Shown: positions 1 to 7,056 of the stretch, piece by piece | Layout: the number at the start of each line of letters is the position of its first letter | Numbering within the stretch: position 1 is the first letter of the stretch | Source: Nitrospira sp. | GTDB taxonomy: Bacteria > Nitrospirota > Nitrospiria > Nitrospirales > Nitrospiraceae | Assembly: GCA_020216985.1 (NCBI GenBank) | Contig: JAIWOH010000142.1 | Span: forward strand, 1-10,000 | Direction: 5' to 3' | Length of the DNA stretch: 10,000 nucleotides | Notes under the pieces: model-generated | Seen by the model: only the letters and a program-made list of their open reading frames with translations | The model's database searches: none | What the model was told of the DNA's origin: nothing | Program-made: the position numbers and the translations under genes

Positions 1-479
1 ATCCGGAGACGACGACGGGCGGGAATGCTCTCAAGTTCTATGCGTCGGTGCGGTTGGACATTCGGCGGATCGAGTCCATCAAGGAGGGGCAGGACGTCAT
101 CGGCAGCCGGGTTCGGGTCAAGGTGGTGAAGAACAAGATGGCTCCGCCATTTAGACAGGCGGAGTTCGACATCATGTTCGCGGAGGGAATCTCAAAAACC
201 GGCGAGCTTATCGACTTGGGTGTCGAGAAACACGTCATCGAGAAGTCGGGTGCCTGGTATTCTTATAAAGGTGAACGGATCGGGCAGGGGCGTGATGCAG
301 CAAGAGAATTTCTTAAAAATAACAATGAGATAGCAAGAGAAATTGAATCAAAACTTCGAGAGCTATCTGGGGTGCCGAGGTTAGATGAAAAGAAGTCAAC
401 CGGTAAAGAGGAGAAGGCGGCGTCAAAGGAAGACAAGCCGCTGTCCCGAACAGATGACAAGCGGGCGCATCGGTCGTAG
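1..479 (+). CDS. recA: RecA recombinase, C-terminal part (5' end outside window)
   Basis: RecA is the ATP-dependent strand-exchange filament protein that also triggers LexA cleavage in the SOS response. The reading frame is open from the window edge (first whole codon at 3) and opens with the signature [27 protein letters not shown] stretch, which is DNA-binding loop L2 plus the following core strand, at about residue 206 in E. coli numbering. The motifs [28 protein letters not shown] and [10 protein letters not shown] of the C-terminal domain follow. About 159 residues are visible; the Walker motifs and any LexA box lie upstream. Two things are odd. The final ~35 residues are lysine/arginine-rich rather than strongly acidic as in E. 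coli. Positions 301-360 are also only 28% GC (17 of 60), with AGA, ATA and CTA codons, in an otherwise GC-rich gene. The 3' end overlaps recX by 26 bases. Confidence 0.97.
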   Translation, partial: PETTTGGNALKFYASVRLDIRRIESIKEGQDVIGSRVRVKVVKNKMAPPFRQAEFDIMFAEGISKTGELIDLGVEKHVIEKSGAWYSYKGERIGQGRDAAREFLKNNNEIAREIESKLRELSGVPRLDEKKSTGKEEKAASKEDKPLSRTDDKRAHRS

Positions 480-963
480 CGATCATGCAGTCAAGCCGTC
501 CTTGCAGAAAGAAGGCAAATGGTTACAACTTGCCATAGGCTATCTCGCTGCCCGTGATCGAACCAGCCTCCAAGTTCGTCACTTGCTCCATCAGAAAGGG
601 GTTTCCCGGACTCAAATTGAACAGGTCGTCTGTCGGCTGTTTCAGCTCGGCTACTTGAATGATCGAGCTTACGCGGAGCGCTGGATCGCCGGTCGGCTCA
701 CCCGCCGGCCGATGGGACGGGAGCGGCTTAAGGCTGAATTGACGGAAAAGGGAATCGATCCCGCGACGATTGAGGACCTGTTGTGCAATTTGCCCGATGA
801 GAGGACGCTGGCCCGCTCGGCCCTTGATGTATTGCGTCGGACGGGGCGGGAGATGACGCCCATCCAGGTTGTGCGCCGGTTGCGCCAACGGGGGTTCGAC
901 GAAGAGACGATTCGTTGTATGATGGGCGAAAACGGTCTGACACACGAAGGGCCCGGATCATGA
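454..963 (+). CDS. recX: Regulatory protein RecX
   Basis: RecX binds RecA filaments and blocks their extension, restraining recombinase and co-protease activity. The 169-residue product matches the usual RecX size (E. coli about 166). It shows the repeated three-helix pattern: [25 protein letters not shown], then [17 protein letters not shown], the basic [15 protein letters not shown] repeat, and a final [15 protein letters not shown] repeat. It follows recA directly, the classic arrangement. The start is uncertain. ATG 454 gives a family-typical N-terminus but has no clear ribosome-binding site, so translation may be coupled to recA. An in-frame ATG at 385, with GAGG four bases upstream, would add 23 mostly basic residues and lengthen the overlap. 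A TTG at 502 would begin just before the first repeat. The stop overlaps the alaS start as ATGA. Confidence 0.9.
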   Translation: MTSGRIGRSDHAVKPSLQKEGKWLQLAIGYLAARDRTSLQVRHLLHQKGVSRTQIEQVVCRLFQLGYLNDRAYAERWIAGRLTRRPMGRERLKAELTEKGIDPATIEDLLCNLPDERTLARSALDVLRRTGREMTPIQVVRRLRQRGFDEETIRCMMGENGLTHEGPGS

Positions 964-3593
964 CGCATGGTGCGCGGGAATTAAGACAATCGTTTATTCA
1001 CTATTTCGAGCGGCAAGGCCATCAGGCCGTGCCGAGTTCGTCTCTCATTCCGCAGGCTGATCCCACGTTGCTGTTTACCAACGCCGGGATGAATCAGTTC
1101 AAACGGGTGTTTCTCGGAGAAGAGACACGTCCGTACAAGCGGGCGGTGTCCGTACAGAAATGTCTGCGCGCCGGCGGCAAACACAATGACCTTGAAAACG
1201 TGGGTTACACCGGCCGCCACCATACCTTCTTCGAGATGCTGGGCAACTTTTCATTCGGCGATTACTTTAAGGCCGACGCGATCGCATTCGGATGGGAGTT
1301 CTTGACCAAGATCGTCGGACTGACAAAAGACAGGCTGTGGATTACGATTTTTCGCGAGGATGACGAAGCCGACGTCCTGTGGAAAAAGATCGGCGTATCG
1401 CCTGCGCGTATCGTGCGGTTCGGCGAAAAGGACAACTTCTGGCAGATGGCGGACACGGGCCCCTGCGGCCCCTGCTCGGAAATTCATTTCGATCAGGGGC
1501 CGTGCATCCCCGGCGATGATCGTCCGAACGGAGAGGGCGACCGGGTCATCGAGGTCTGGAACCTTGTCTTCATGCAGTTCAATCGAGATGCGTCGGGGAC
1601 GCTTCATCCATTGCCGAGGCCGAGCATCGACACAGGGATGGGGTTGGAGCGGTTGGCCGCCGTCGCGCAAGGCGTCCCCAGCAATTACGGCAGCGATCTC
1701 TTTGCGCCGCTCTTGACGGCGATCGCCGCACGAGCCGGTTTGCAGTACGGTCGAGAGGGCTCGGCGGATCGATCGATGCGGGTCATTGCGGATCACCTCC
1801 GGGCCGTCACGTTTCTGATGGCGGACGGCGTCTTGCCGTCCAACGAGGGGCGCGGCTACGTTTTGCGGCGGATTCTGCGCCGGGCCGCTCGCCATGGGCG
1901 GTTGCTCGGCATTGTCGAGCCTTTTCTCTACGATCTCACCGGCAGGGTGGTGGAGCAGATGGGCGACGTCTATCCGGAGGTGCGGGCGGCGGCCGGCACG
2001 ATCGCCGAGGCCACGAAGGGAGAGGAAGAGCGGTTCATCGCGACGCTCGACCAAGGATTGCCGATCTTGAACGGCCTTATTGAGAAGGCGCGCGCCGAGG
2101 GACGGACTCTATTGACCGGCGACGACGTCTTCAAACTCTATGACACGTACGGCTTTCCGATGGATTTGATCGCCGAGGCCTGTCGGGAACAGGGACTCAC
2201 CGTCGATGAACGGGGATTCGAGGCGGCGATCGAAGCGCAGCGGAATAGAGCCCGCAAAATCGGAGGATTCGAGCAGGAAACCGTCAGGTCCTCGGTCGCC
2301 GAGCTGTCCTCGCGCGTTGGAGCCGTCACGTTCGTCGGGTATGACCGGCTGGAGAGCGAGGGAATTCTTTTGGCTATCCTAAAGGGTGATCGGTTGGTCA
2401 AAGAAGCGGTCGAAGGAGATGAAGTCGAGATGGTTTTGGATGTGACGCCGTTCTATCCCGAGGGGGGAGGACAGGTGGGGGATCATGGGACCTGCATAGG
2501 CCCGGAAGGAGTGGTTGACGTCACGGATACGACGAAACCGACGCCGACCATGATTCTCCACAAGGGCGTCGTTCGGAAAGGCTGCATTCGCGAAGGAGAG
2601 CGGCTCGTCGCGACGGTGAACGGTGTCTTGCGACAGGACGCGGCGCGGAACCATACGGCGACCCATCTGCTGCACGCAGCCTTGCGCCAACTCCTTGGTC
2701 CTCACGTCAAACAGTATGGCTCGCTGGTCGGGCCGAATAGACTGCGGTTCGACTTTGCGCACTTCAGGCCGCTTTCCGCTCGCGATGTTGACGATATCGA
2801 GTCGTTGGTCAACGAAGAAGTCAGAAAAAACGAGCCGGTGCGAACCCAAGTGATGAATTTTCAGGAGGCCGTGGCCAAGGGGGCACTGGCCTTTTTCGGC
2901 GACAAATATGGAGAACAAGTTCGGGTCGTGGCCGTCGAATCCTTCAGCCAAGAACTGTGCGGTGGGACGCACTGTCGGCACACGGGCGAAATCGGACTCT
3001 TCCGCGTCTTCTCCGAGACGGGCGTGGCGGCAGGCGTTCGTCGGATTGAGGCGCAGACGGGAAGCGGCGCGATGGCGCATATGAAAAAACTTGAAGCCGA
3101 GATTCGCGAATTGTCCGAGTTGCTCAAAGTCGGTCCTATGGAGGTCGTCGCGAAAACCAGAAAAGTGATGACCCAGTTGAAGGACAAGGAACGGGAGCTG
3201 GAGGAACTGAAACTGAAGTTGGCAAGCGGCCAGACAGCCGCCTCGACCGTTCGGACGGTCGCCGGCGTCTCGGTGCATGTTCAGCGAACGGACGGTTTGG
3301 ACATGAACGGCATGAGGGCCTTGGCCGATCAGTTGCGGGATAAACTGAAGAGCGGCGTCGTCGCTCTGGGTGCTGCGACCGAAGACGGGAAAGTATCGTT
3401 GTTGGTCATGGTCACGAAAGATCTGACCGGTTCCTTGAAGGCTGGCGAGATCGTGAAGGCGATGGCGGGCGAGGTGGGCGGCACCGGCGGCGGGCGGCCG
3501 GAAATGGCGCAGGCCGGAGGCAAGGAGCCAGCCAAACTCGATCGTGCGTTAGAAAAAGTGTTTGAGCTGGTCGAGCGGGCCCTCGCGAGATAA
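960..3593 (+). CDS. alaS: Alanyl-tRNA synthetase
   Basis: This cytoplasmic class II synthetase charges tRNA-Ala and clears mischarged Ser/Gly. The product has 877 residues, against 876 in E. coli, so it is full length. The aminoacylation core holds FTNAGMNQFK, motif 2 around R86 (RHHTFFEMLGNFSFGDYF), the CGPCSEIH loop and motif 3 at D224-R231 (DTGMGLER). The editing domain keeps its four zinc ligands: H565 and H569 (HTATH), C667 and H671 (CGGTH). A heptad-like charged coiled coil (about residues 705-760) leads to the DHHA1/C-Ala domain with the glycine-rich GGTGGGRPEMAQAGG motif near residue 840. The start at 960 is chosen because it gives the standard [12 protein letters not shown]-terminus, sits 9 bases after GAAGG and overlaps the recX stop as ATGA. 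An in-frame ATG at 915 would add 15 residues inside recX and is less likely. Confidence 0.98.
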   Translation: MTHGARELRQSFIHYFERQGHQAVPSSSLIPQADPTLLFTNAGMNQFKRVFLGEETRPYKRAVSVQKCLRAGGKHNDLENVGYTGRHHTFFEMLGNFSFGDYFKADAIAFGWEFLTKIVGLTKDRLWITIFREDDEADVLWKKIGVSPARIVRFGEKDNFWQMADTGPCGPCSEIHFDQGPCIPGDDRPNGEGDRVIEVWNLVFMQFNRDASGTLHPLPRPSIDTGMGLERLAAVAQGVPSNYGSDLFAPLLTAIAARAGLQYGREGSADRSMRVIADHLRAVTFLMADGVLPSNEGRGYVLRRILRRAARHGRLLGIVEPFLYDLTGRVVEQMGDVYPEVRAAAGTIAEATKGEEERFIATLDQGLPILNGLIEKARAEGRTLLTGDDVFKLYDTYGFPMDLIAEACREQGLTVDERGFEAAIEAQRNRARKIGGFEQETVRSSVAELSSRVGAVTFVGYDRLESEGILLAILKGDRLVKEAVEGDEVEMVLDVTPFYPEGGGQVGDHGTCIGPEGVVDVTDTTKPTPTMILHKGVVRKGCIREGERLVATVNGVLRQDAARNHTATHLLHAALRQLLGPHVKQYGSLVGPNRLRFDFAHFRPLSARDVDDIESLVNEEVRKNEPVRTQVMNFQEAVAKGALAFFGDKYGEQVRVVAVESFSQELCGGTHCRHTGEIGLFRVFSETGVAAGVRRIEAQTGSGAMAHMKKLEAEIRELSELLKVGPMEVVAKTRKVMTQLKDKERELEELKLKLASGQTAASTVRTVAGVSVHVQRTDGLDMNGMRALADQLRDKLKSGVVALGAATEDGKVSLLVMVTKDLTGSLKAGEIVKAMAGEVGGTGGGRPEMAQAGGKEPAKLDRALEKVFELVERALAR

Positions 3594-3597
3594 AATC

Positions 3598-4194
3598 ATG
3601 CCCGGTCGGATTCTTGCTCTCGATTACGGCACCAAACGAATCGGCGTCGCCTTGAGCGACGAATTGTGGTGGACAGCCCGGCCGCTCGAAACGTTCGAGC
3701 GGCGAACGTTGGATCAGGACATTGCGCACGTCGCGACATTGGTCGCCTCGCATGAGGTGGAGCGGGTGGTCTTGGGGCTGCCGCTTCAATTGGACGGGCG
3801 GGAAGGACCGGCCGTCCGGTCGATGCGGGAGTTTGTTATAAAATTGGAAGCCGCTCTTTCCGTTCCGCTTGTTCTCTGGGACGAGCGCATGACGACCAAA
3901 GCGGCGGAAGACTTCTTGATCGCCGCGGACGTGAGCAGAAAAAAGCGCAAGGGAGTGGTCGATCGAGTCGCGGCCTCGTTGCTGCTGCAAGGGTACTTGA
4001 CGTCGGTGACTGCGCCGGCCGAAAGAAATTCGACGGGTGCGGATGCCGCGGCTTGTGAAAGTTCTTCAGCGTCTCTCACGGATTCTGTGAGCGAAGTTCC
4101 CTATGAAGTCTCGTCTCGCGCAGATTTTTCTCGTGCTCGTCGCCGTCGCCGGTCTCGGCGCGATGGCTTTGTACCAGATGATCCGCTGGGCTGA
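3598..4194 (+). CDS. ruvX: RuvX/YqgF-type putative pre-16S rRNA nuclease with a long C-terminal tail
   Basis: This RNase H-fold nuclease family (YqgF/RuvX) acts in 16S rRNA 5'-end maturation; a Holliday-junction resolvase role was an older proposal. The core is clear: LALDYGTKRIGVALSD with acidic D9, VERVVLGLPLQLDG, LWDERMTT with D95/E96, and KGVVDRVAASLLLQGYL with D122. The core ends near L134, the usual family length of about 140. Here the frame stays open for 64 more residues (198 total). The tail is Ser/Ala-rich, then very arginine-rich (ARRRRRSRR), and its last ~30 codons lie inside mltG in another frame. The tail may be an accidental read-on or the result of an indel, and no domain is recognisable in it. 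The start at 3598 is 4 bases after the alaS stop, without a clear ribosome-binding site, so coupling is likely. Confidence 0.93.
   Translation: MPGRILALDYGTKRIGVALSDELWWTARPLETFERRTLDQDIAHVATLVASHEVERVVLGLPLQLDGREGPAVRSMREFVIKLEAALSVPLVLWDERMTTKAAEDFLIAADVSRKKRKGVVDRVAASLLLQGYLTSVTAPAERNSTGADAAACESSSASLTDSVSEVPYEVSSRADFSRARRRRRSRRDGFVPDDPLG
3681..3703. repeat. Perfect inverted repeat (hairpin) inside ruvX
   Basis: GCCGCTCGAA and TTCGAGCGGC form a perfect 10-base-pair stem around a 3-base loop (ACG). It lies within the coding region for residues 28-36 of RuvX and is not followed by a T-run, so it does not look like an intrinsic terminator. It could be a chance result of the codons, an mRNA structure affecting ruvX translation, or a protein-binding palindrome. 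The pairing is seen directly; any function is unknown. Confidence 0.6.
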
Positions 4195-5176
4195 ATCACC
4201 ACTTCTGTCCGATTCCGACCATCCTTCCCCCAAAGTGGTCGTCATTCCGGCCGGATGGACCTTGCAGCAGGTTGCGGCCTTGCTCGAACGAGAACAAGTA
4301 ATCAAGAGTCGATTTGCCTTCGTGTGGCTGGCGCGATCCCAAGAGGCCGATCGGAAGGTTCAGCCGGGAGAGTACGAGCTGCATGCTGCCATGCCTCCCG
4401 CGGATATTCTGTCAAAACTGTTGACCGGCCGGGTCGTTCTCCATTCGGTCACGATTCCGGAAGGGTACACCATCGCTCAAATCGCGGACATGCTTTCCGA
4501 GCGGAACATTACGGATCGTGCCGAGTTCATCCGCCTGGCCCGTGACAAATCGTTCATTCAAACGTTGAAGATTTCAGCGGAAAGTCTTGAGGGTTATTTG
4601 TTTCCTGATACGTATCGCTTTGCTCGACGCACGGCGGCGGCGGACGTAATTAAGACAATGGTGGATCAGCTTGACCGGGTCTTCTCGGCCGAATGGCAGG
4701 GACGGGCCAAGGAGCTGGGCTTGACGAGGCACCAAGTGCTGACGCTGGCTTCGGTGATCGAAAAAGAAACAGGCTCGGCGGACGAACGTCCCCGTATCTC
4801 GTCCGTGTTTCACAACCGTCTCAAGAAAAACATTCCGTTGCAAAGCGACCCGACGGTCATTTATGGCCTGCCCCACTTTGACGGCAATTTGCGCAAAAAG
4901 GACCTCTCGCATCCAAGCCCCTACAATACCTATCGATGGGTGGGCCTGCCGCCCGGGCCGATCGCCAGTCCGGGGGCTGATTCGATTCGCGCCGCTCTCT
5001 ATCCTGCGTCGACGCCTCATTTGTACTTTGTCTCGAAGAACGACGGAACCCACTACTTCTCTACCACGCTTCTTCAACATAACAAAGCGGTGGAACAGTA
5101 TCAGAAACGGCCCTTCCGTCGAGGCAACCGTTCCGAGACGTCGATGAGCCGAGAAAGGCAACTCTCCCACTCCTAA
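4103..5176 (+). CDS. mltG: Endolytic murein transglycosylase MltG (YceG-like)
   Basis: MltG is an inner-membrane lytic transglycosylase that cuts nascent peptidoglycan glycan strands and is proposed to terminate their growth. The 357-residue product starts with a short basic segment and a hydrophobic anchor (about residues 5-26, LAQIFLVLVAVAGLGAMAL). A LysM-like region follows (about 42-120, including IPAGWTLQQVAALLEREQVI and IPEGYTIAQIADMLSE), then the YceG catalytic domain. The catalytic glutamate is E220 in LASVIEKETG (E218 in E. coli). Other signatures are RISSVFHNRL, IPLQSDPTVIYG, SPYNTYRWVGLPPGPI and the end motif YFVSKNDGTHYFS. The start at 4103 gives a proper membrane anchor. It lies inside the ruvX tail, with only a weak GAGCGAAG-like upstream site, so translation may depend on ruvX. 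The last 20 residues are polar and not part of the family core. Confidence 0.96.
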   Translation: MKSRLAQIFLVLVAVAGLGAMALYQMIRWAESPLLSDSDHPSPKVVVIPAGWTLQQVAALLEREQVIKSRFAFVWLARSQEADRKVQPGEYELHAAMPPADILSKLLTGRVVLHSVTIPEGYTIAQIADMLSERNITDRAEFIRLARDKSFIQTLKISAESLEGYLFPDTYRFARRTAAADVIKTMVDQLDRVFSAEWQGRAKELGLTRHQVLTLASVIEKETGSADERPRISSVFHNRLKKNIPLQSDPTVIYGLPHFDGNLRKKDLSHPSPYNTYRWVGLPPGPIASPGADSIRAALYPASTPHLYFVSKNDGTHYFSTTLLQHNKAVEQYQKRPFRRGNRSETSMSRERQLSHS

Positions 5177-5189
5177 CAGGTCTTCAGCC

Positions 5190-5861
5190 ATGCCGAATTG
5201 GAACCTGCCCGACTTGATCGATCATACGGTGTTGCGGCCCGACGCTACGAGAGGTGATGTGCTGCGAGTTTGTCGGGAAGCCATCGAATATAACTTTTCG
5301 GTAATTTTTGTCCCGCCATCCTATCTTGCGGAGGCCGTGGCCGCCGTCGAGGGCTATTCCATTTGCGTCGGCGTTCCTATCGGGTTTCCCCTCGGTGGTC
5401 ACACGACAAAAACAAAAGTTACGGAAGCAGTTGAAGCGGTCGAACAGGGAGCCACCGTACTGGATATGGTCCTCAACATCAGTCGGTTGAAATCAGGGGA
5501 CTATGATGCCGTCCGGCAAGACATCGCCGAAGTCGTGCAAGCGACCCCCGATTCAGAACATAAAGTTATACTCGAGACATGTTATTTAACGGATCAGGAA
5601 AAAATGACGGCTTGCCGGCTGGTTGTAGAGGCAGGGGCCGATTACGTGAAGACGTCGACCGGCTTCGGCCCATCCGGTGCCACAGTCGATGATGTCCGGC
5701 TTCTGAAGGCAGCCGTCGCCGGGCAAGCCAAGGTCAAGGCATCCGGCGGCATCAGAGACTGGAAAACCGCACGAGCCATGTTGGAAGCGGGTGCCGATCG
5801 GATCGGGACCAGCGCGGGAGTTCCCATCGTCAAAGAATGGAGAGCATTCCAGATTTTATGA
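5190..5861 (+). CDS. deoC: Deoxyribose-phosphate aldolase
   Basis: DeoC reversibly cleaves 2-deoxyribose-5-phosphate to glyceraldehyde-3-phosphate and acetaldehyde, the last step of deoxynucleoside breakdown. The 223-residue TIM-barrel protein is of the short bacterial type. It opens with LIDHTVLRPDAT, followed by VGVPIGFPLGGHTTKTKV. The active site is intact: D92 in VLDMVLNIS, the Schiff-base lysine K154 in DYVKTSTGFG and the helper lysine K183 in KVKASGGIR. GADRIGTSAG near the end binds phosphate in this family. It starts 13 bases after mltG with an ACAGG-like site 9 bases upstream. The stop overlaps the next start as ATGA, so it is probably translated together with deoB, which supplies its substrate. 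Confidence 0.97.
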   Translation: MPNWNLPDLIDHTVLRPDATRGDVLRVCREAIEYNFSVIFVPPSYLAEAVAAVEGYSICVGVPIGFPLGGHTTKTKVTEAVEAVEQGATVLDMVLNISRLKSGDYDAVRQDIAEVVQATPDSEHKVILETCYLTDQEKMTACRLVVEAGADYVKTSTGFGPSGATVDDVRLLKAAVAGQAKVKASGGIRDWKTARAMLEAGADRIGTSAGVPIVKEWRAFQIL

Positions 5862-7012
5862 TCAATCGCGTGCTACTGTTCGTCATTGATGGATTGGGCA
5901 TCGGTCCTCTGCCGGATGCCGCCGAACATGGCGACGCTGAAGCGAATACCCTTGCTCATTTGGCCGATATGGTCGGCGGGTTGAGTCTGCCAAATATGGA
6001 AACGTTGGGGTTGGGGCACGTCGCCTTGATTCCGGGGGTGCCGTCGACGACTCAGCCGCGGGGTTGTTTCGGTCGCCTGTGTTTTACGAGCCGGGGAACC
6101 GATTCGGTCGCCGGTCATTGGGAAATGAACGGAATTGTCGGTACGGTTCCTCCGAGCTGCGCGGATGGAGTGCCTCGGCAGGTGGTGGCCGCCGTCGAGC
6201 AAGCATTGGGCAGAAAAGTGATCGGCAAGGGCGCAGCTTCTCTCGGGACCACATTGAAAGAATATGGCGCGGATCATTTCGCCTGCGGGGCGCCGATGCT
6301 ATGGACTGACGGCCGAAATACCTGTTACGTGGCCGCGCATGAGGCGGTGATGGCTCGCGCGGCTCTTTATCAAGGTTGTCGTGAAGCATGGAAAACGCTT
6401 AAACAGGCCGGATTGCTCGTTCGAATCGTCGCCCAGCCGATTGCCGGCGAGCCCGGACGGTTTCATGCCCATGGAAGCCGGAGAGATTTTGTCGTGGAGC
6501 CGCCAGGCGTCACGATGCTGGACGCGTTGAATCGCTCCGGCCAGATCGTTATGGGTATAGGAAAGGTGGGAGATTTATTCAGTGGAAGAAGTTTGACAAA
6601 AACCTTTTCCGCCCGGTCCGCTCAGGAGGCCTTCGAGGAAACCGTCGACCTGCTGAGCAAGGTTCCACGCGGACTTCTCTATGTCGGTTTGGATTTCTCG
6701 ACAGAGGACGCGACTCAGACTGCCGCGGCGTTGGAAGATTTTGATCGCCGTCTGCCGGGTCTGTTTGATAAGTTACGTGTTGGGGATCTGGTCATCATCA
6801 CCGGCGACCATGGGCGTGATTTGTCGAGACCATTGAAGAGGCCGACGCGAGAATATGTGCCGCTTCTTCTTCTCGGTCCTAAATTGCCCGCCGGGGTGGA
6901 CTTAGGGACTCGTTCCACCGCCGCCGATCTCGGACAAACGGTGGCGGACGCCTTCGGCGCCCAACGGCTGTCGATCGGAGACAGTTTTTGGGAAGCGATC
7001 AAACCTGGGTGA
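5858..7012 (+). CDS. deoB: Phosphopentomutase family protein (DeoB), one metal site altered
   Basis: DeoB interconverts (deoxy)ribose-1-phosphate and 5-phosphate and belongs to the alkaline-phosphatase superfamily. The 384-residue length, IDGLGIGPLPDAAEHGDA start, GTDSVAGHWEMNG, the cap-domain stretch YVAAHEAVM and AQPIAGEPGRF, GKVGDLFSGR and TGDHGRD all match the family. D11, the phospho-acceptor T81, and D317/H318 are kept, matching B. cereus D13, T85, D327 and H328. The second metal site is not kept. The usual DFDxLYGHR segment is replaced by GLDFSTED (around D279-D284), and the His of DHTREY is a proline (P329 in KRPTREY). It may be a divergent mutase or a related phosphotransferase; see findings. 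Start 5858 overlaps the deoC stop as ATGA. ATG 5837 is an in-frame alternative adding 7 residues. Confidence 0.88.
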   Translation: MINRVLLFVIDGLGIGPLPDAAEHGDAEANTLAHLADMVGGLSLPNMETLGLGHVALIPGVPSTTQPRGCFGRLCFTSRGTDSVAGHWEMNGIVGTVPPSCADGVPRQVVAAVEQALGRKVIGKGAASLGTTLKEYGADHFACGAPMLWTDGRNTCYVAAHEAVMARAALYQGCREAWKTLKQAGLLVRIVAQPIAGEPGRFHAHGSRRDFVVEPPGVTMLDALNRSGQIVMGIGKVGDLFSGRSLTKTFSARSAQEAFEETVDLLSKVPRGLLYVGLDFSTEDATQTAAALEDFDRRLPGLFDKLRVGDLVIITGDHGRDLSRPLKRPTREYVPLLLLGPKLPAGVDLGTRSTAADLGQTVADAFGAQRLSIGDSFWEAIKPG

Positions 7013-7056
7013 GGGGCTGGACACAACGGAAGGAGAGCAGGGGAGCGGCAAAGAAA

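Noticed and set aside
300..400. Internal promoter for recX in the AT-rich patch of recA
   Set aside because: I looked for -35/-10 pairs with 16-18 base spacing and found no convincing combination.
385..453. Arginine-rich leader ([16 protein letters not shown]) as a real DNA-binding extension of RecX
   Set aside because: It is simply the Lys/Glu-rich recA tail read in another frame, which turns AAG/GAG runs into Arg codons. It is kept only as a start ambiguity.
1251..3278. Minus-strand open frames of 267 (1251-2054) and 299 (2379-3278) codons opposite alaS
   Set aside because: alaS on the + strand is complete with all motifs. These frames have no domain and arise from the codon bias of the gene.
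3690..3720. The ruvX hairpin as an intrinsic terminator
   Set aside because: There is no T-run after the stem and it lies early in an intact coding region.
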